Origin: Teratosphaeria epicoccoides
Lineage: Eukaryota > Ascomycota > Dothideomycetes > Mycosphaerellales > Teratosphaeriaceae
DNA: 42,754 nucleotides
NCBI GenBank assembly: GCA_021401465.1
Contig: JADDMT010000193.1
Location: 1-42,754, forward strand
Direction: 5' to 3'
Part shown: positions 11,716-22,411 of the stretch, piece after piece
How positions within the stretch are numbered: position 1 is the stretch's first letter
How the letters are laid out: each line of letters starts with the position of its first letter
Program-made: the position numbers and the translations under genes
The notes under the pieces: generated by a model
What the model was told of the DNA's origin: nothing
Database searches by the model: none
What the model saw: the letters and a program-made list of their open reading frames with translations, nothing else

Positions 11716-12330
11716 GCTACAACTAGACTCCTGCGGGACGCTGTCAATCGGCTCGGCTATCACGCCATCTAGGAAACCCTAATACGAGGCATCAGCGAAA
11801 CCTTCTATTACGCTCTATATCGTAGGACTAAGAGCGAGACCCGCTAAGGGATCTAGGTTAAGAAGAAACCTAGCCTGCGAAAGAGCCTGCTCTTTAGCAT
11901 TATCCTCCCTGATCTCACGCTCCTTAAGAGCGCGACTATCCTCGACCTCATAGTCGACCGCGTCTAACTGTTTTCGAAGACATATCTCCTTTACATGCGC
12001 CTCTATCATCTTCTACGAAGCCTTAGCTAGGGCCGCCTTCGCACAATCGAGATCGGCAATTAGTCTTTTCTTCTAATCACCTAACTTCTTCTATTTGACC
12101 TCTGTTACCTTCGCGTCGTAACTTCGACAGTTACTAAAGTGACATTACAAACATTTCCCTAAGGAAATGTGCACTCGACAAACGAGCTTTAACTCTTGAC
12201 ACTAAGTACAGGGCTTTATGCTGTCCTAGCCCTAATAATAGATTCGATTTGCGCGGCGTTTACGTTTCTGCGTCGAAGGGGCGTTAGTGTCTAAGATGAC
12301 ACAAGGCAGTAATGTAGAAAGAGAAGACAT
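11710..12330 (-). pseudogene. Type A antisense accessory ORF (Zn2Cys6-like), copy A1
   Basis: A full-length copy of the type A accessory gene: ATG at 12328-12330, TAA at 11710-11712, 207 codons including the stop, no indels relative to the A2 copy, which has the same 621 nt. The N-terminal cysteine cluster is partly destroyed (the codon before the second Cys is TAG, the last Cys is Tyr), all by transitions. The region 11815-12009 stays open and reads as a charged, coiled-coil-like segment ending LDPLAGLALSP. The gene is convergent with pol and overlaps its last two codons through TTATAA. Only about 80 bp separate its start from the 3' LTR, so its promoter is probably in the LTR or just inside it. 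Confidence 0.78.
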
Positions 12331-12393
12331 TACTACACAAAGGAAATAACAAGAGAAACCCTACACTAATAAGGTAGCTTAGGGACGAGCTAG

Positions 12394-12409
12394 GCTAAGA
12401 GAGGGATAG
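12394..12409 (+). other. Polypurine tract of A1
   Basis: A purine-rich gctaagagagggatag directly before the 3' LTR, in the same position as the tracts at 569-586 and, reversed, at 33920. Confidence 0.55.
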
Positions 12410-12856
12410 TATCATGAGTGTCAGGAGTACTGTAAGTCACAGGATCGTGAGTGTCCTAAGTGCTATGAGTCATAGCATAGTCATAGGAGAAAGGATCTGT
12501 CACGTGAGAACAAATCCCTAGATCTGTAGGGTTAGTCTACAGATCTATAGGCCTATAGGGGAGAAGGGATCTGTTATAGGAGGATAGACCCTAGGATCTA
12601 TAGGGTTAGTCTACAGATCTATAGACATAGATCTATTAGGTCTATCGATAGATCTAACAGAGCTACCCTGTCTCTCTAGTATATAGGGATAGCTTCAGGA
12701 CAGGTAGTTAGGAGCTTCGTGCTTAATCTCAATTTAATCCTCTCTTGCTTAGAGGAGAGTTAGTTACAAGGTTAATTACTATTGTCGATATTCTTCACAG
12801 CTCTGCGAGTCTAACACCTGATCCCCTTCCTGCTATTAGTACCTACCCTTATGACA
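12410..12856 (+). repeat. 3' LTR of A1
   Basis: A 447-bp LTR. The first bases are TATCATGAG, that is TGTCATGAG with TG changed to TA. The end is CTTATGACA. It is followed by reversed type B gag, interrupted at a site equivalent to about 23105 in B4. Confidence 0.85.
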
Positions 12857-13553
12857 TATACGTTCTGTCATAGACCCGCATAAGGTTATACTACTCATGC
12901 TAATTGTTGCGAGGTTCCTTATCCTCTTCGAGCCACATTACACTAAAGGTAACTTGTTCGCCCTCTATAGAATATCTGTGTAGGTTAAGCACGAAAACTG
13001 CCTTACATGCCTGCAAGAAAGTTCGAGCCTCCTTTAAGGTGTCTCCCTTAAATGGCTTCACGTTACATGCGTTACGACTACCTCCTAGTTAGCCTACTAT
13101 GGCCCTGAATTTAGGCACTAGATTTGCGGGCACACGCAGAGGGTCTACGCCTACTAGTAAGTTGTCTTCGCGGGTCCCTAGCGTAAAATCTCGCTAGATT
13201 TCTTCGTGCGCTAGTTTATTAGTACTACTTATAGCGACATCTTCGTCGTCCTTGCTATTGTCGCTACTAGAAGCGGTGCGGCTCTAGCTCTAGTTCGCAA
13301 GGCAGTTCGCGACCTAATCGACAATCATGGCTATAAGGGCCAGGTTAATAGTCAGGGTTAGCTGCAGTCCCTATATAGGGGGTCTATTACCTTGTCCGCT
13401 ACGTAATTAGCCTCTAGCAGAACCGTCGCTTAATGCAGTGTCGCTCGTAGGGGGTACTTCTACGGGCTAGTTACTTAGGCTAGCTTTGCTACTACAGGTA
13501 CTTAGGATAGCGCTCGCTACGCGTTAGTTGCGAGTTCGTAGTACTCTAGACAT
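12857..13553 (-). pseudogene. Type B gag 5' part, copy B2
   Basis: The N-terminal half of type B Gag in reverse orientation. The start codon is at 13551-13553 and the reading runs down to 12857, where the A1 LTR cuts it. The sequence matches B4 22412 to about 23105 with transition differences and several in-frame stops. It contains the segment (near 12900-13090) whose plus strand gives a spurious open frame in B2, B4 and B6 alike. The 5' LTR of this copy follows at 13603. Confidence 0.82.
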
Positions 13554-13602
13554 ATCGTAGTATTCTCTATTAGACTGCAAAGCAGGGAGGAGAAAGCAGA
13601 AC

Positions 13603-13962
13603 TAATATAGATATATATGCTATATGATATGAAAATATCTCGTAGTATAACAGAGTAATCCGACCTTTTAGTAGGTATAAGACAGCGCTGCTTTCTGCTT
13701 ATTGTAGAGGTAGCGTTAAGGGTGCTTATAACCCCTGACGCCCCTTAATTAGGGAAAGCATGTCTAAGCCTAACCCCGTAGGGGTACTATAGGGTCAGCG
13801 ATGTAGGGGCGTCCTACGTCGACCATTTATCCCTCTCAGACGACATACAAGCTAACGTATGTACGAAGGACCCTATTACTATGTGTAGTAGGGTCACTAC
13901 ATGCTAAGGGTAGGCATCGGAACCTATGCGGCTCTAATGGCCCCCTAGTATCAACTGTATCA
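13603..13962 (-). repeat. 5' LTR of B2
   Basis: A 360-bp type B LTR in reverse, from taatatag (reverse of CTATATTA) to gtatca (reverse of TGATAC). The length equals both B4 LTRs and the U3 is of the B4 type. The gap 13554-13602 is the short leader with the reversed primer-site motif agaaagcag. The LTR end abuts the antisense gene of B3, so B2 inserted there; the other side of the expected duplication (tcgag) is not present in the window. Confidence 0.82.
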
Positions 13963-15232
13963 TCGAGATTTATATTAGCGGGTTTAATAAGGGTAATGTC
14001 TACCGCAACTACGAGAATTATAATAGTAAGCATCAGATATACTAGGACCTTCCTAAGGAGGTCTATAGCAAGTATAACTAGCTTTGCCGTTATGTTAGTA
14101 GATTCTAGACTACGCGTAACTAAGGTACTACTAAAGGGTCTGCGGCTATGAACTAGCTACAGGCTAAGTATCGCGAGTTACTTGCGTACTTACTCGGTGC
14201 CCTTTTATGCTTTATAGCAAGCGTGAACTACTCCTATAGTAGTGTCTGTTTTACTTCCTTGCTAACTAGCAAGAACGTCTGTCTAGGTCTACTTGTAGAC
14301 TTAGTCTAGAAGATCTTAGAGGTACTAACTATTAGGGTTAGGGCCTTTGTAATAGTACGTCTTTAGAAGGTAAGGCGACCTAGATAAACTTATAGCTATT
14401 ACGCTTAGCATGTAGGATTAACTTGCGCTTCCTAATGCGAGACAATTTTAAGACACTTAAGATCTAGAAGAACATTGTTTGTCCCTTCCGCGCTAGTAGC
14501 CGAGGCCTATACGCCTCCGCGCTGCTTATAGAAGCTCCCTACTTCTAAGCTAGCTAAGAAGACTAGGCTGTAAGTATTTCCTTATACATGTTTGCTACGC
14601 CTAGCTAACGAAGATGTAGCGCTGCCGCTTATGCTACCTCGACGCTAAAGAGCGCAAAGAGGGGCATAATCGAATTAGTATTTAGCGACAAGGGCAAGGA
14701 GAAGGCTAAAGCCTCTCCGCTAGTAGTCCGTTCTTATACTAAGAGGGCAATTAAGCCTCTAGGCTAGATCTTTAAGGATAAGGAGGATGCTAAGCAGAGT
14801 ACGTTTAGTAATACACTTAATCCTGACGTAACCCCTACGCGCTATAGTTTTATCGCATCTGCTATATAAGAGGATACTAAACTTGATAAGGCTAAGACTC
14901 GCATTAGGAAGCGCAAGTTAATCCTGCATGCTAAGCGTGACAGCTGTAAGCGTACCTAGGTCGCCTTGCCTTCTAAGGAGGAGGAAGTAGCATTTGCATT
15001 AGAGCGTAATAAGGAGGTTGTCGCTAGCACTACGGCTACTACGAGCTCTAAAGACGAGCTCCCTTAGAATCCGCTAGAGAAGAAAATCCCTGTCTCTCTC
15101 TACGGTGTAGCCTCTCCTACTACTCCTAGCCGCTTTAGACTGTTTAGTAGTCTCTATGCGGGTAGCTAGCAGTTAGCTAGCAAGAAGGACTTTACTTCAA
15201 GTTTAGGTAGGAAGCACCTAACTAGTAGTTAG
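13963..15232 (+). pseudogene. Type B antisense accessory gene, copy B3 (two exons, 5' truncated)
   Basis: Homologue of the B4 accessory gene, opposite in direction to B3 gag-pol. It begins in frame with GAG ATT TAT ATT AGC GGG TTT, matching EIYVSGF of B4. Exon 1 runs to 14569, the intron is 14570-14619, and exon 2 ends at TAG 15230-15232. Exon 2 is Lys/Arg-rich like its relative. Several TAG/TAA codons interrupt exon 1. The C-terminal residues before the stop (LTSS) match B4. The stop lies 11 bp inside the opposing pol frame, whose stop is at 15222-15224. Product unknown; a nuclear basic protein is inferred. Confidence 0.72.
14570..14619 (+). other. Predicted intron of B3 antisense gene (50 nt)
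   Basis: Donor GTAAGTAT, branch-like GCTAACG and acceptor ATGTAG, at the position homologous to the 51-nt intron of B4. The signals have survived while most surrounding bases changed. On the retrotransposon's own strand these signals are reversed and cannot be spliced. Confidence 0.75.
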
Positions 15233-18200
15233 CTACAAAGCTAATCTAAGCGTGTCTTCTTTTCTAGGTTCTTTTCTTTCTTAGGGTTACCTGTTATACT
15301 AGCGGTAACGTTTAAGTAGGGCGTTTGTTTCTTAGTGTCTCTTCACGCGTTATGCGCTACATACATGTATTAAGAACTCTGCTCTAAAACTCTTGTCTTC
15401 CTATAATTTAACGTTCTTAAGCCCTGTTCGCGACTCCTTTACTCTTCGAACTCGCAAATAGCATCTAGAGCGTTTTTGTAGTCTTTAGCTAGAACCTACT
15501 ATGTGTACTTAGGTAGATATCCTTCCTACTTTACTAGATAGTATGTCATGCCTTAACGCCGCATACTATCCTTAATACCCTCGACTTCCTATTCTTTGTT
15601 CTCTTGTGCTACTAGCATCAAGTCCGCAGGCTCTTTGCCCTTACGTTATACCTATAGTTTTAGTAGAGATACGTAGAAGACGTTATGTACCTAATATGAT
15701 AATAGTAACGATAGCTAGTACGCCTGCGTTCCTATTACATGTTATATCTAGGAGGGTCTAACAAATCTTGGCGTTATCTTCCTACTCGGGAGTTTAAGCT
15801 TAAGAGTCTTTGTTAATAGTAACACCTTTATGCTAACTACGTATTACATTAGTTTAGCATAGGCGTTATTATGTTTAATCTAGGATTCTAAGGCTTTTTT
15901 CTAGTACTCTATAAGCACCGAATGTACCTTGCGTATACGCCGCGCTAGGTCCGCGGCTACTAGCACCCTCTCCTTAGAAGACTCGTCCTAAGGTAGTTCT
16001 AGGTGTATGTCTAGGTTAAAGCTATAGAGAATTAAAAATAGCAACATGCGTATTATAGCATGTATGCTGTTATTAACTGCAAATTCCGCTATAGGAATTA
16101 CGTTAACCTAGGCATCCTAGTTCTTAGTGTAGTAGCACTAAAGGTACTACTTAGGAGTTTAGTTCATACGTTTAGTCTGACTATTAGTCTATAGATAGAA
16201 TGCTGTACTTAGGCGGTACTTAACATAGGCCTTAAACACAAATTCTTGCTAGTATTTACTAGTAAAGACAGAACCTCGATCTAATAGAATGCTTTAGGGC
16301 ATGCCGAAGCGCTATAATACTTCGTCGCAAGGTAGTTACGTAAGCTTGCTACTTGTGTACCTTTTTGTATATAGGATAAATACATTCATCTTTAAATATT
16401 CGTTAACTACTACTAGGACAGCATTAACCATGTTGCTACACTACTATGCTAGGGGCAAATCAGTAATGAAGTCTATAGTTAAATCTTGCTATAGCCTCTC
16501 TAGTAGTAGGAGCGCTTACGCATTACCATATAGGCAATAGCGCTAAGATTTACTAATCTGACATGTCTAGTAGGACTTGACATAGTCAAGAACGTCCTGT
16601 TCTAGTGTTAGCTACTAGTATTTGCGCTCGAGAAGCGCCTTTATCTTCTCTACGCTATGTTAGCCTGTAAGTTCATTGTCATGATAAATGCGTAGGAGCT
16701 GCAAACTAAGTACGTAGTTAACAGGCACGTAGAGCCTGTTATTAAAGTACTACAAGTTGCCTGACTTGATCTAGTACTTTAGACTGCCTGTAGTATCCTA
16801 GAGGGCTACACTCTTATCGATTAACTCTAGTTCTCGCTCTTGTAACCGCTAAATAAGTCTCGAGACTTCTTTAGAGGGTTCTTTAGTAATTACCTGCTTA
16901 CTATAGGTAAGCTAGTTAACTACTACACGGATAGAGCTAGACATGTTTGCTATAATTGCTAGGTACAAGGGTTTGTTACTAGATAGAGCTAGTAGGCCCT
17001 ATTAGGCCTGTAGCTAGCCTATAAGAGGAGCTAGTAGCAGGTCGCCTCCCTAAACTACAAGCTTAGTTTATAGCGTAGGTAGTAGCTGTTAGTTGCCTTG
17101 CTCCCTAGTGTTATACTCTAGTTGTTATAAAGGTCTGTTAACTAGGTTCGTTTTACCTAAGCAATGCTAGATAACAAAGTTAATGCTAGCGAGGAATGTT
17201 ACCTACCTTGCTTGCTAACTTATTAGCTACTTTACACCTATGAAGCTACAGAGATTATTATAGTCGGTAAGTACCTCTATAGGGTACGCTATGCCTTTAA
17301 GGTAGTGTCAGAACTCCTTGAAGCCGTTAACAATAGCTAAGAGCTCCTAGTCATAAGTCTTATAATTAAGCTCTACGCCCTGCATTTTACGCAACTAAAA
17401 CGCAATTAGGAACTATTTTGTACTACCCTTGTACTATTAGAGCTACGATATAATCGCGACTATTACAAATTTCGAGGTATCGGTCTCTATTCAGATCTTT
17501 GTAGTTAGGTTAAAGTGCTAGAGTATAGGCGTAGTTTAAAAAATTACTTTAAGTTTAGAGAAAGATTTGCTCTAAGCCTCTTGCTAAGGCACTATCCCTA
17601 GCTTTCTGCCCTGAATTGCACCCTTCGCGAGGGCCGTGAGAGGAGCCATAGTCTTCAAATAGGACTATATAAATCTATAGTAGAACTTAGTAAACCCTAG
17701 GAACACCTGTACTTCTTAGAGAGTATGAGGCCTTAGCTACTCCACGATTACGGACACCCTTTAGTTATCTATGATAACCCCTTCCGTAGAGACAATATAA
17801 CCTAGGAATTTAATCCTGTCTGTTAAGAATAAGCACTTCTTAAAAGTTTGCATATAGAGCAAACTTACGGAGCCTTTTAAGTACTATCTAGAGGTGTTAA
17901 ATATACTCTTCCTTTAAGTCGGAGTAGACTAGTATATTGTCTAAGTATACTACGTAGCAGGTATTAACGAGGCCGGCTAGGGCCTAGTCAATATACGCCT
18001 AAGAGGTAGCTAGTACGTTAGTTAAGCTAAATAGTATCACTATATACTTGAAGTGTCTATACTACATTCGGAACATAGTCTTCTACTTGTTACCCTTCTA
18101 AATAGGGATCCGGTAGTAGGTGTCCTTCAAGTTAATAGACAAGAAGATTACGGCGCGACTGACTTAGTCAAGCGTCTTGCTTATAAGTAGTAGGAGGTAG

Positions 18201-19853
18201 CGGTTCTTCTAAGTTACTACGTTAAGGCCCCTATAGTCTATGTATAGGTAGAGCGTGTTATCCCTCTTTAGGACAAACATTACTAGCGCTCCTACCTTGC
18301 TGTTACTTTGTTAGATCTACGCGTTCTTTTACGCCTTGTAGAGGTAGTCTTAAAGTACTTCGAGCTAGGATTCTAACATAGGATACAGAGGTTAATGCGG
18401 AGGATTATATTCCTCCTTAAGGTTAATCGCATGCTCTGCATCTAGGGCCTAAGCATAGGCCGCAGCCTCCGCGTCAAAAACATCGGCATATCCTTCTAGT
18501 TTAGGCAGAAGGGTAGCAGGTAACTTAGATACCTGCAATAGTCATTTAGTCTTCTTAGGCTTGTCTCTCTTTTGCCTCTACTCTAGGAGGTTTTAGACAC
18601 CTTGTTTACCTTCTTTAGATTACTTTGTTTAGGATAGTAATTTGCCTAGTAATCCTTCGTACTAGAGATGTAGCAGGTATACAGAGGCCTTTTAGCTCTG
18701 TTATCCCTAGGCTTAGAGGGCTTGTCCTTCTGACCTAGACTATAGTATTAGCCTAGACCCTTAGGACGCTTGTAGTAACGACCCTTTAGTAGGTCCTTAG
18801 GGCTAGTACGCTTGCTAGGCTTGTTGCTAGCTATCTTTTCGTTTTGCTTAAGAGTAATCTCTATACATGTTATAAGGGATACGAGGTCTTACTAAGTAGT
18901 TAGAAGGTCATAGAAGGTCATAATTGTATTCTGAAGGTCGTCATCAAGCTTAACGAGTAAGTGCCGCACGCACTATAGCTCTATGTATAGTAGCATTTGC
19001 CCTTTAAGAGTAGCAAGATAAGTGGCGAAACTTAAGGTCGTTTGTCCCTAGCTTTGCTTTGCCTTCTTATAGTCTACAGACACTATAAGGGCCCTATTCT
19101 TAGGGTCTTTCACTTAATTAACACAGAACTAGCAGAGATCCACCTACATATACATTCTGTTATAGACCCGCATAAGGTCATGCTACTTATGCTAGTTATT
19201 ACAAGGCTCCTTGTCCTCTTTAAGCTACATTATACTCAAGGTGACCTATTTGACCTCTATAGCATACCCGCATAGGTTAAGCACAAAAACTGCCTTACAT
19301 GCCTATAAGAAAGTCCAAGCCTCCTTCAAGGAATTACCCTTAAACGGCTTCAGGTCATGTGCGTTACGACTACCTCCTAAATAGCTAGCCATAGGTCTAA
19401 ACTTAGAGACTACATTTGCAGGTACACGCGGAGATGTTACGCCTGTAAGTGCGCTATGCTTGCAGGATCCTAGTAAGAAGTTACACTATACTTCTTTATT
19501 AGCTAGTTCTACTATTTTACTTATGGCTACATCTTTACTATCTTCGCTGTCATTACTACTAGGAGGGGTTCGGTCTTAGCTGCTATTCGCAAGGCGTTTG
19601 CGACCTATTTGACAATCTTGGCCATAAGGGCTAGGTTAATAGTTAGGGTAGGTAATCGTCCCTACACAGGGAGTATATTACCTTCTCCGCTACATAATTA
19701 GCCTCTAGCGGAGCCGTCGTTTAATATAGTGTTGTCTCTAGTTAGTAGTCCTGTAGGACAACTACCCTAGTTACTTAGTCTAGCTTTATTAGCGTAGTCG
19801 CTATAGGTAGCGCTTGTAGCGCGCTAGTTACAAGGATAGGGTACTCTAGACAT
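15222..19853 (-). pseudogene. Type B-prime gag-pol, copy B3, protease deleted in frame
   Basis: Gag-Pol from the ATG at 19851-19853 to the TAG at 15222-15224, 4632 nt, a multiple of three but 477 nt shorter than B4. The main difference is a loss of about 495 nt between the gag C-terminus and RT: near 18480-18545 the reversed sequence passes from tatctaag through a few bases directly to acccttctgcc, joining sites equivalent to 23728 and 24233 in B4. This removes the whole protease segment but keeps the frame. RT, RNase H, integrase and chromodomain remain recognisable in order, with many TAG stops. Whether the deletion came before or after the last transposition cannot be told from one copy. 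Confidence 0.8.
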
Positions 19854-19898
19854 ATTGTATTCTCTGCTAGACTACGTAGCAGGGGGAGAAAGCAGAAC

Positions 19899-20298
19899 TA
19901 ATATAGATATAAAGCTATATGATAATAAAAATATCTCGTAGTATAACAGAGTAATCTGACCTTTTAGTAGGTACAAGATAGCGCTGCTTTCTGCTTTTTA
20001 CAGAGGTAGCGCTAGAGGTACTTATGTCCCCTGACGCCCCTTAATTAGGAAAGCATGTCCGCGCCTAACTCCGCAGGGGTACCGCAGGTCTTAAGAGTCC
20101 CTGTAGGGGTACTATAGAGAGGGCAGCATGTAGGATTATTACCTCCCTACGCTTAGGTAGTAGGCCTATAGGATAAAGGATATACAAGTTAACGTACGAA
20201 GGGACGCCTGCTATAATAGACAGGGTCTATAGCATGCTAAGGGGAGTATACTAGAGTATGCTTAGCTCTGATACCCCCTAATAGTATTAACCGTATCA
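19899..20298 (-). repeat. 5' LTR of B3 (B-prime type)
   Basis: A 400-bp LTR in reverse, from taatatag to ccgtatca. The part nearest the internal region (R/U5) is like B4, but U3 differs and is shared with 20427-20838 and 32115-32486. The outer flank is attaa, followed by type B 3'-end sequence in the opposite orientation, so B3 inserted into the tail of another B-prime element. Confidence 0.8.
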
Positions 20299-20426
20299 AT
20301 TAACCCTAGGTTAATCTTTAGCTATCTACCTGTCTTACGTAATATATAACACATGCTATTATGTACCCTATTCGCTCTACTTACCTAATAGTAAGGCTAA
20401 GGACATCCTTATAGGAGGAGAGGCAG
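20299..20426 (+). other. 3' untranslated remnant of a plus-strand B-prime element
   Basis: It contains taaggctaaggacatccttataggaggagaggcag in pieces, matching the bases before the B4 3' LTR (29776-29811), including a polypurine tract ataggaggagaggcag directly before the LTR at 20427. The body of this element has been lost or lies beyond B3. Confidence 0.7.
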
Positions 20427-20838
20427 TAATATAGTAAATACTATTAGGGGGTATTAGAGCTAAATGTACTCTAATATACTACCTTAGTATGCTATAGACC
20501 CTGTCTATTATAACAGGAGTCCCCTTATACATGAACTTGTACATCCTTTATCCTATAGGCTTGCTACCTAAGTATAGGGATATAATAATCCTGTATACTA
20601 CCCCTTCTATACTATACCTTCTATAGTTCCCCTATAGGGACTCTTAAACCCTATAGTACCCCTGTAGAGTTAGGCGTAGACATGCTTTTCTAACTAATAG
20701 GCGCTAGGGGATATAGGTATCTCCTATGCTACCTCTATAATAAGTAGAAAGTAGTACTATCCTATACCTACTAAAAGGTCAGATTACTCTGTCATACTAC
20801 AAGATATTTTTATTATCATATAGTTTACATCTATATTA
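20427..20838 (+). repeat. 3' LTR of a B-prime element
   Basis: A 412-bp LTR from taatatag (TGATACGG with TG and CG both changed to TA) to ctatatta, followed by cttaa. Its U3 is of the B3/B5 type. It faces the reversed B3 LTR only 130 bp away, so the two LTRs form a large inverted repeat (19899-20838). Confidence 0.8.
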
Positions 20839-22002
20839 CTTAAGCAGATAACTAAAATGATAGATCCTCTTAATTATGTTCTAGCAATTATAGTTAGAGT
20901 GTTATATGTAGCATAGAGTATATCTAGCTAGATCTTGTCTAACATTAGAATATCTATTACTATATATATAGCTATACATATGACCTTAGTCCTCTGTTAA
21001 AAGCCAAACTAGCAACTAGCCCTTTACTATAGGTAGAGTTTACTATCTTGAAGTCTTATAAGCTTGCTTTTAATTCTCTGATAGTAAGGTTAGTATAATT
21101 ATATCTTAATGCTATACTCTTTCTTCCTAACATTCTTTAGCTACTTTAGTACAAGTATATGACTATATAGTCTCTAATACATATTAGCATATTTTGACAC
21201 TAGTATACTTCCTAGCAAGTTTAGAGCATTTTACTCCTAGATATATGTACATGTTAGTTGCTTTAGGACTACACATCTAAGCGTAGGAGTATTAAATCTA
21301 CATAAGCCTATAAGTATAGCTATATAGTTAGACATTTAATGTTCTATACTAAGTCTTTAATTACTATTAGCTGCTTTAGTACTAGGGTGTCTAGAATGTC
21401 CTCTACATTATTAACATTAACGACATACATATACCTATCCTTATAGCTTTTAGGATAGTTAGGGAATAGGGCAAAGTACTCTTTAAAGAGTACTTTTCTT
21501 CTTTAGGGAGAATGCCTTTACACTTTATAATAGTTATTAGTTCTAGAGGATTAGGCTATTAGTTCTAGATACCTATATGTATAGCTATACATAAAGGTAA
21601 ACATATATTAGTTAGTTTAATTTTATGTTAGTTAGCTATATCATAGAAGTTCTAATAAGTTAGATCTATTTTAGCTTTACTATAAGTATAGGTACACTTA
21701 TATATAAGGTAAAAAGAAAGTTAATAGGAGACAAGGAAACTCTAACATTCTAGAGTAGCTAGAAATAGTAACTAAGGGCTTAATGTTAGACTCTAGCAGT
21801 ATACTATTAGGAGCAAGTATAAGATTACTATTAAGTTTTTAACTATTAGACTTTACTTTGTGTTTTCACATAGTATTGTCGCTATTATGACTACAAAAGC
21901 AGCGCAAATAGCACAGGATTATGTATCCTGTAATTATATAGTAAAGTGATGTTAGTAGGTATAAATGTTTTTAATTATAGTACCTTCTTTACTATTACTA
22001 TA
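20839..22002. other. Unassigned AT-rich, RIP-degraded DNA
   Basis: About 1.16 kb of AT-rich sequence dense in TA dinucleotides and stops, with no recognisable LTR or protein. It is contiguous, apart from the B4 insertion, with 30177 onward, because B4 lies between identical CTATA duplications. Minus-strand stretches near 21330-21530 keep short open segments (for example ILKAIRIGICMSLMLI) that may be remnants of another transposon; no family could be assigned. Confidence 0.5.
21998..22002. repeat. Target-site duplication of B4, left
   Basis: CTATA before the TGATACGG end, identical to 30172-30176 after the other LTR. Confidence 0.85.
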
Positions 22003-22362
22003 TGATACGGTTGATACTAAGGGGCCATTTAAACCGCATGGGTTCTAATGGCCGCCCTTGGCATGCAGTGACCCTGCCACATATAGCAAGGGGGTCCTTC
22101 GTACATACGTTGGCTCGTATGTCGTCCGAGTAGGATCAGTTGTCGACGTAGGACGCCCCCACGTCGCTGACCCTACGGTACCCCTACGGGGTTAGGCTCG
22201 GACATGCTTTCCCTAATTAAGGAGCGTCGGGGGTTATAAGCACCCTTAGCGCCACCTCTGCGATAAGCAGAAAGCAGCGCTGTCTTGTACCTACTAAAAG
22301 GTCGGATTACTCTGTCACACTACGAGATATTTTCATATCATATAGCACATACATCTATATTA
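22003..22362 (+). repeat. 5' LTR of B4
   Basis: A 360-bp LTR from TGATACGG to CTATATTA. The terminal TATTA is best explained as TATCA, the exact inverse of TGATA, after CA became TA. It contains a TATA-like ttataag (22234-22240) and the proposed RNA start agaaagcag (22269-22277). Confidence 0.9.
22234..22240 (+). promoter_or_regulatory. TATA-like element in B4 5' LTR
   Basis: ttataag lies 34-35 bp upstream of agaaagcag at 22269, normal spacing for a TATA box and an RNA start. It is kept in the 3' LTR. The start site itself is inferred. Confidence 0.45.
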
Positions 22363-22365
22363 GTT

Positions 22366-22374
22366 CTGCTTTCT
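22366..22374 (+). other. Candidate self-priming primer-binding site
   Basis: ctgctttct begins three bases after the 5' LTR and is the exact complement of agaaagcag at 22269-22277 in the LTR. In the Tf1 group the 5' end of the genomic RNA folds back to prime at such a site. No match to the 3' end of a tRNA was recognised. Nine bases is short, so this is suggestive only. Confidence 0.45.
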
Positions 22375-22411
22375 CCCCCCTGCTTTGCAGTCTAGCAGAG
22401 AATACTACGAT

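Larger units (their letters stand above)
5916..12856 (+). mobile_element. Type A chromodomain Ty3/Gypsy retrotransposon, copy A1 (RIP-inactivated)
   Basis: A complete LTR-to-LTR element of 6941 bp: 5' LTR, leader 6393-6571 (primer site ttctaagcac directly after the LTR), gag, pol with the order protease, RT, RNase H, integrase, chromodomain, antisense accessory ORF, polypurine tract and 3' LTR. The chromodomain and domain order place it among fungal chromoviruses. Flanks do not form a target duplication (attta on the left, tatac on the right), and the left neighbour is a type A leader while the right is type B gag, so at least one end was rearranged after insertion. Confidence 0.88.
13963..20298 (-). 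mobile_element. Type B-prime retrotransposon copy B3, 3' end missing
   Basis: A minus-strand element with its 5' LTR at 19899-20298, gag-pol running down to 15222, and the accessory gene on the plus strand from 15232 back to 13963, where B2 interrupts it. The missing parts are the first roughly 55 codons of the accessory gene, its promoter region and the 3' LTR. The LTR is 400 bp with a U3 shared with B5 and the LTR at 20427 but not with B4, which defines a subfamily. Protease is deleted (see the gag-pol entry). Confidence 0.8.

Noticed and set aside
12904..13092. 62-codon frame repeated near-identically at 12904, 22873 and 41733
   Set aside because: Its recurrence comes from being the reverse complement of the conserved type B gag segment, which has the correct domain context.
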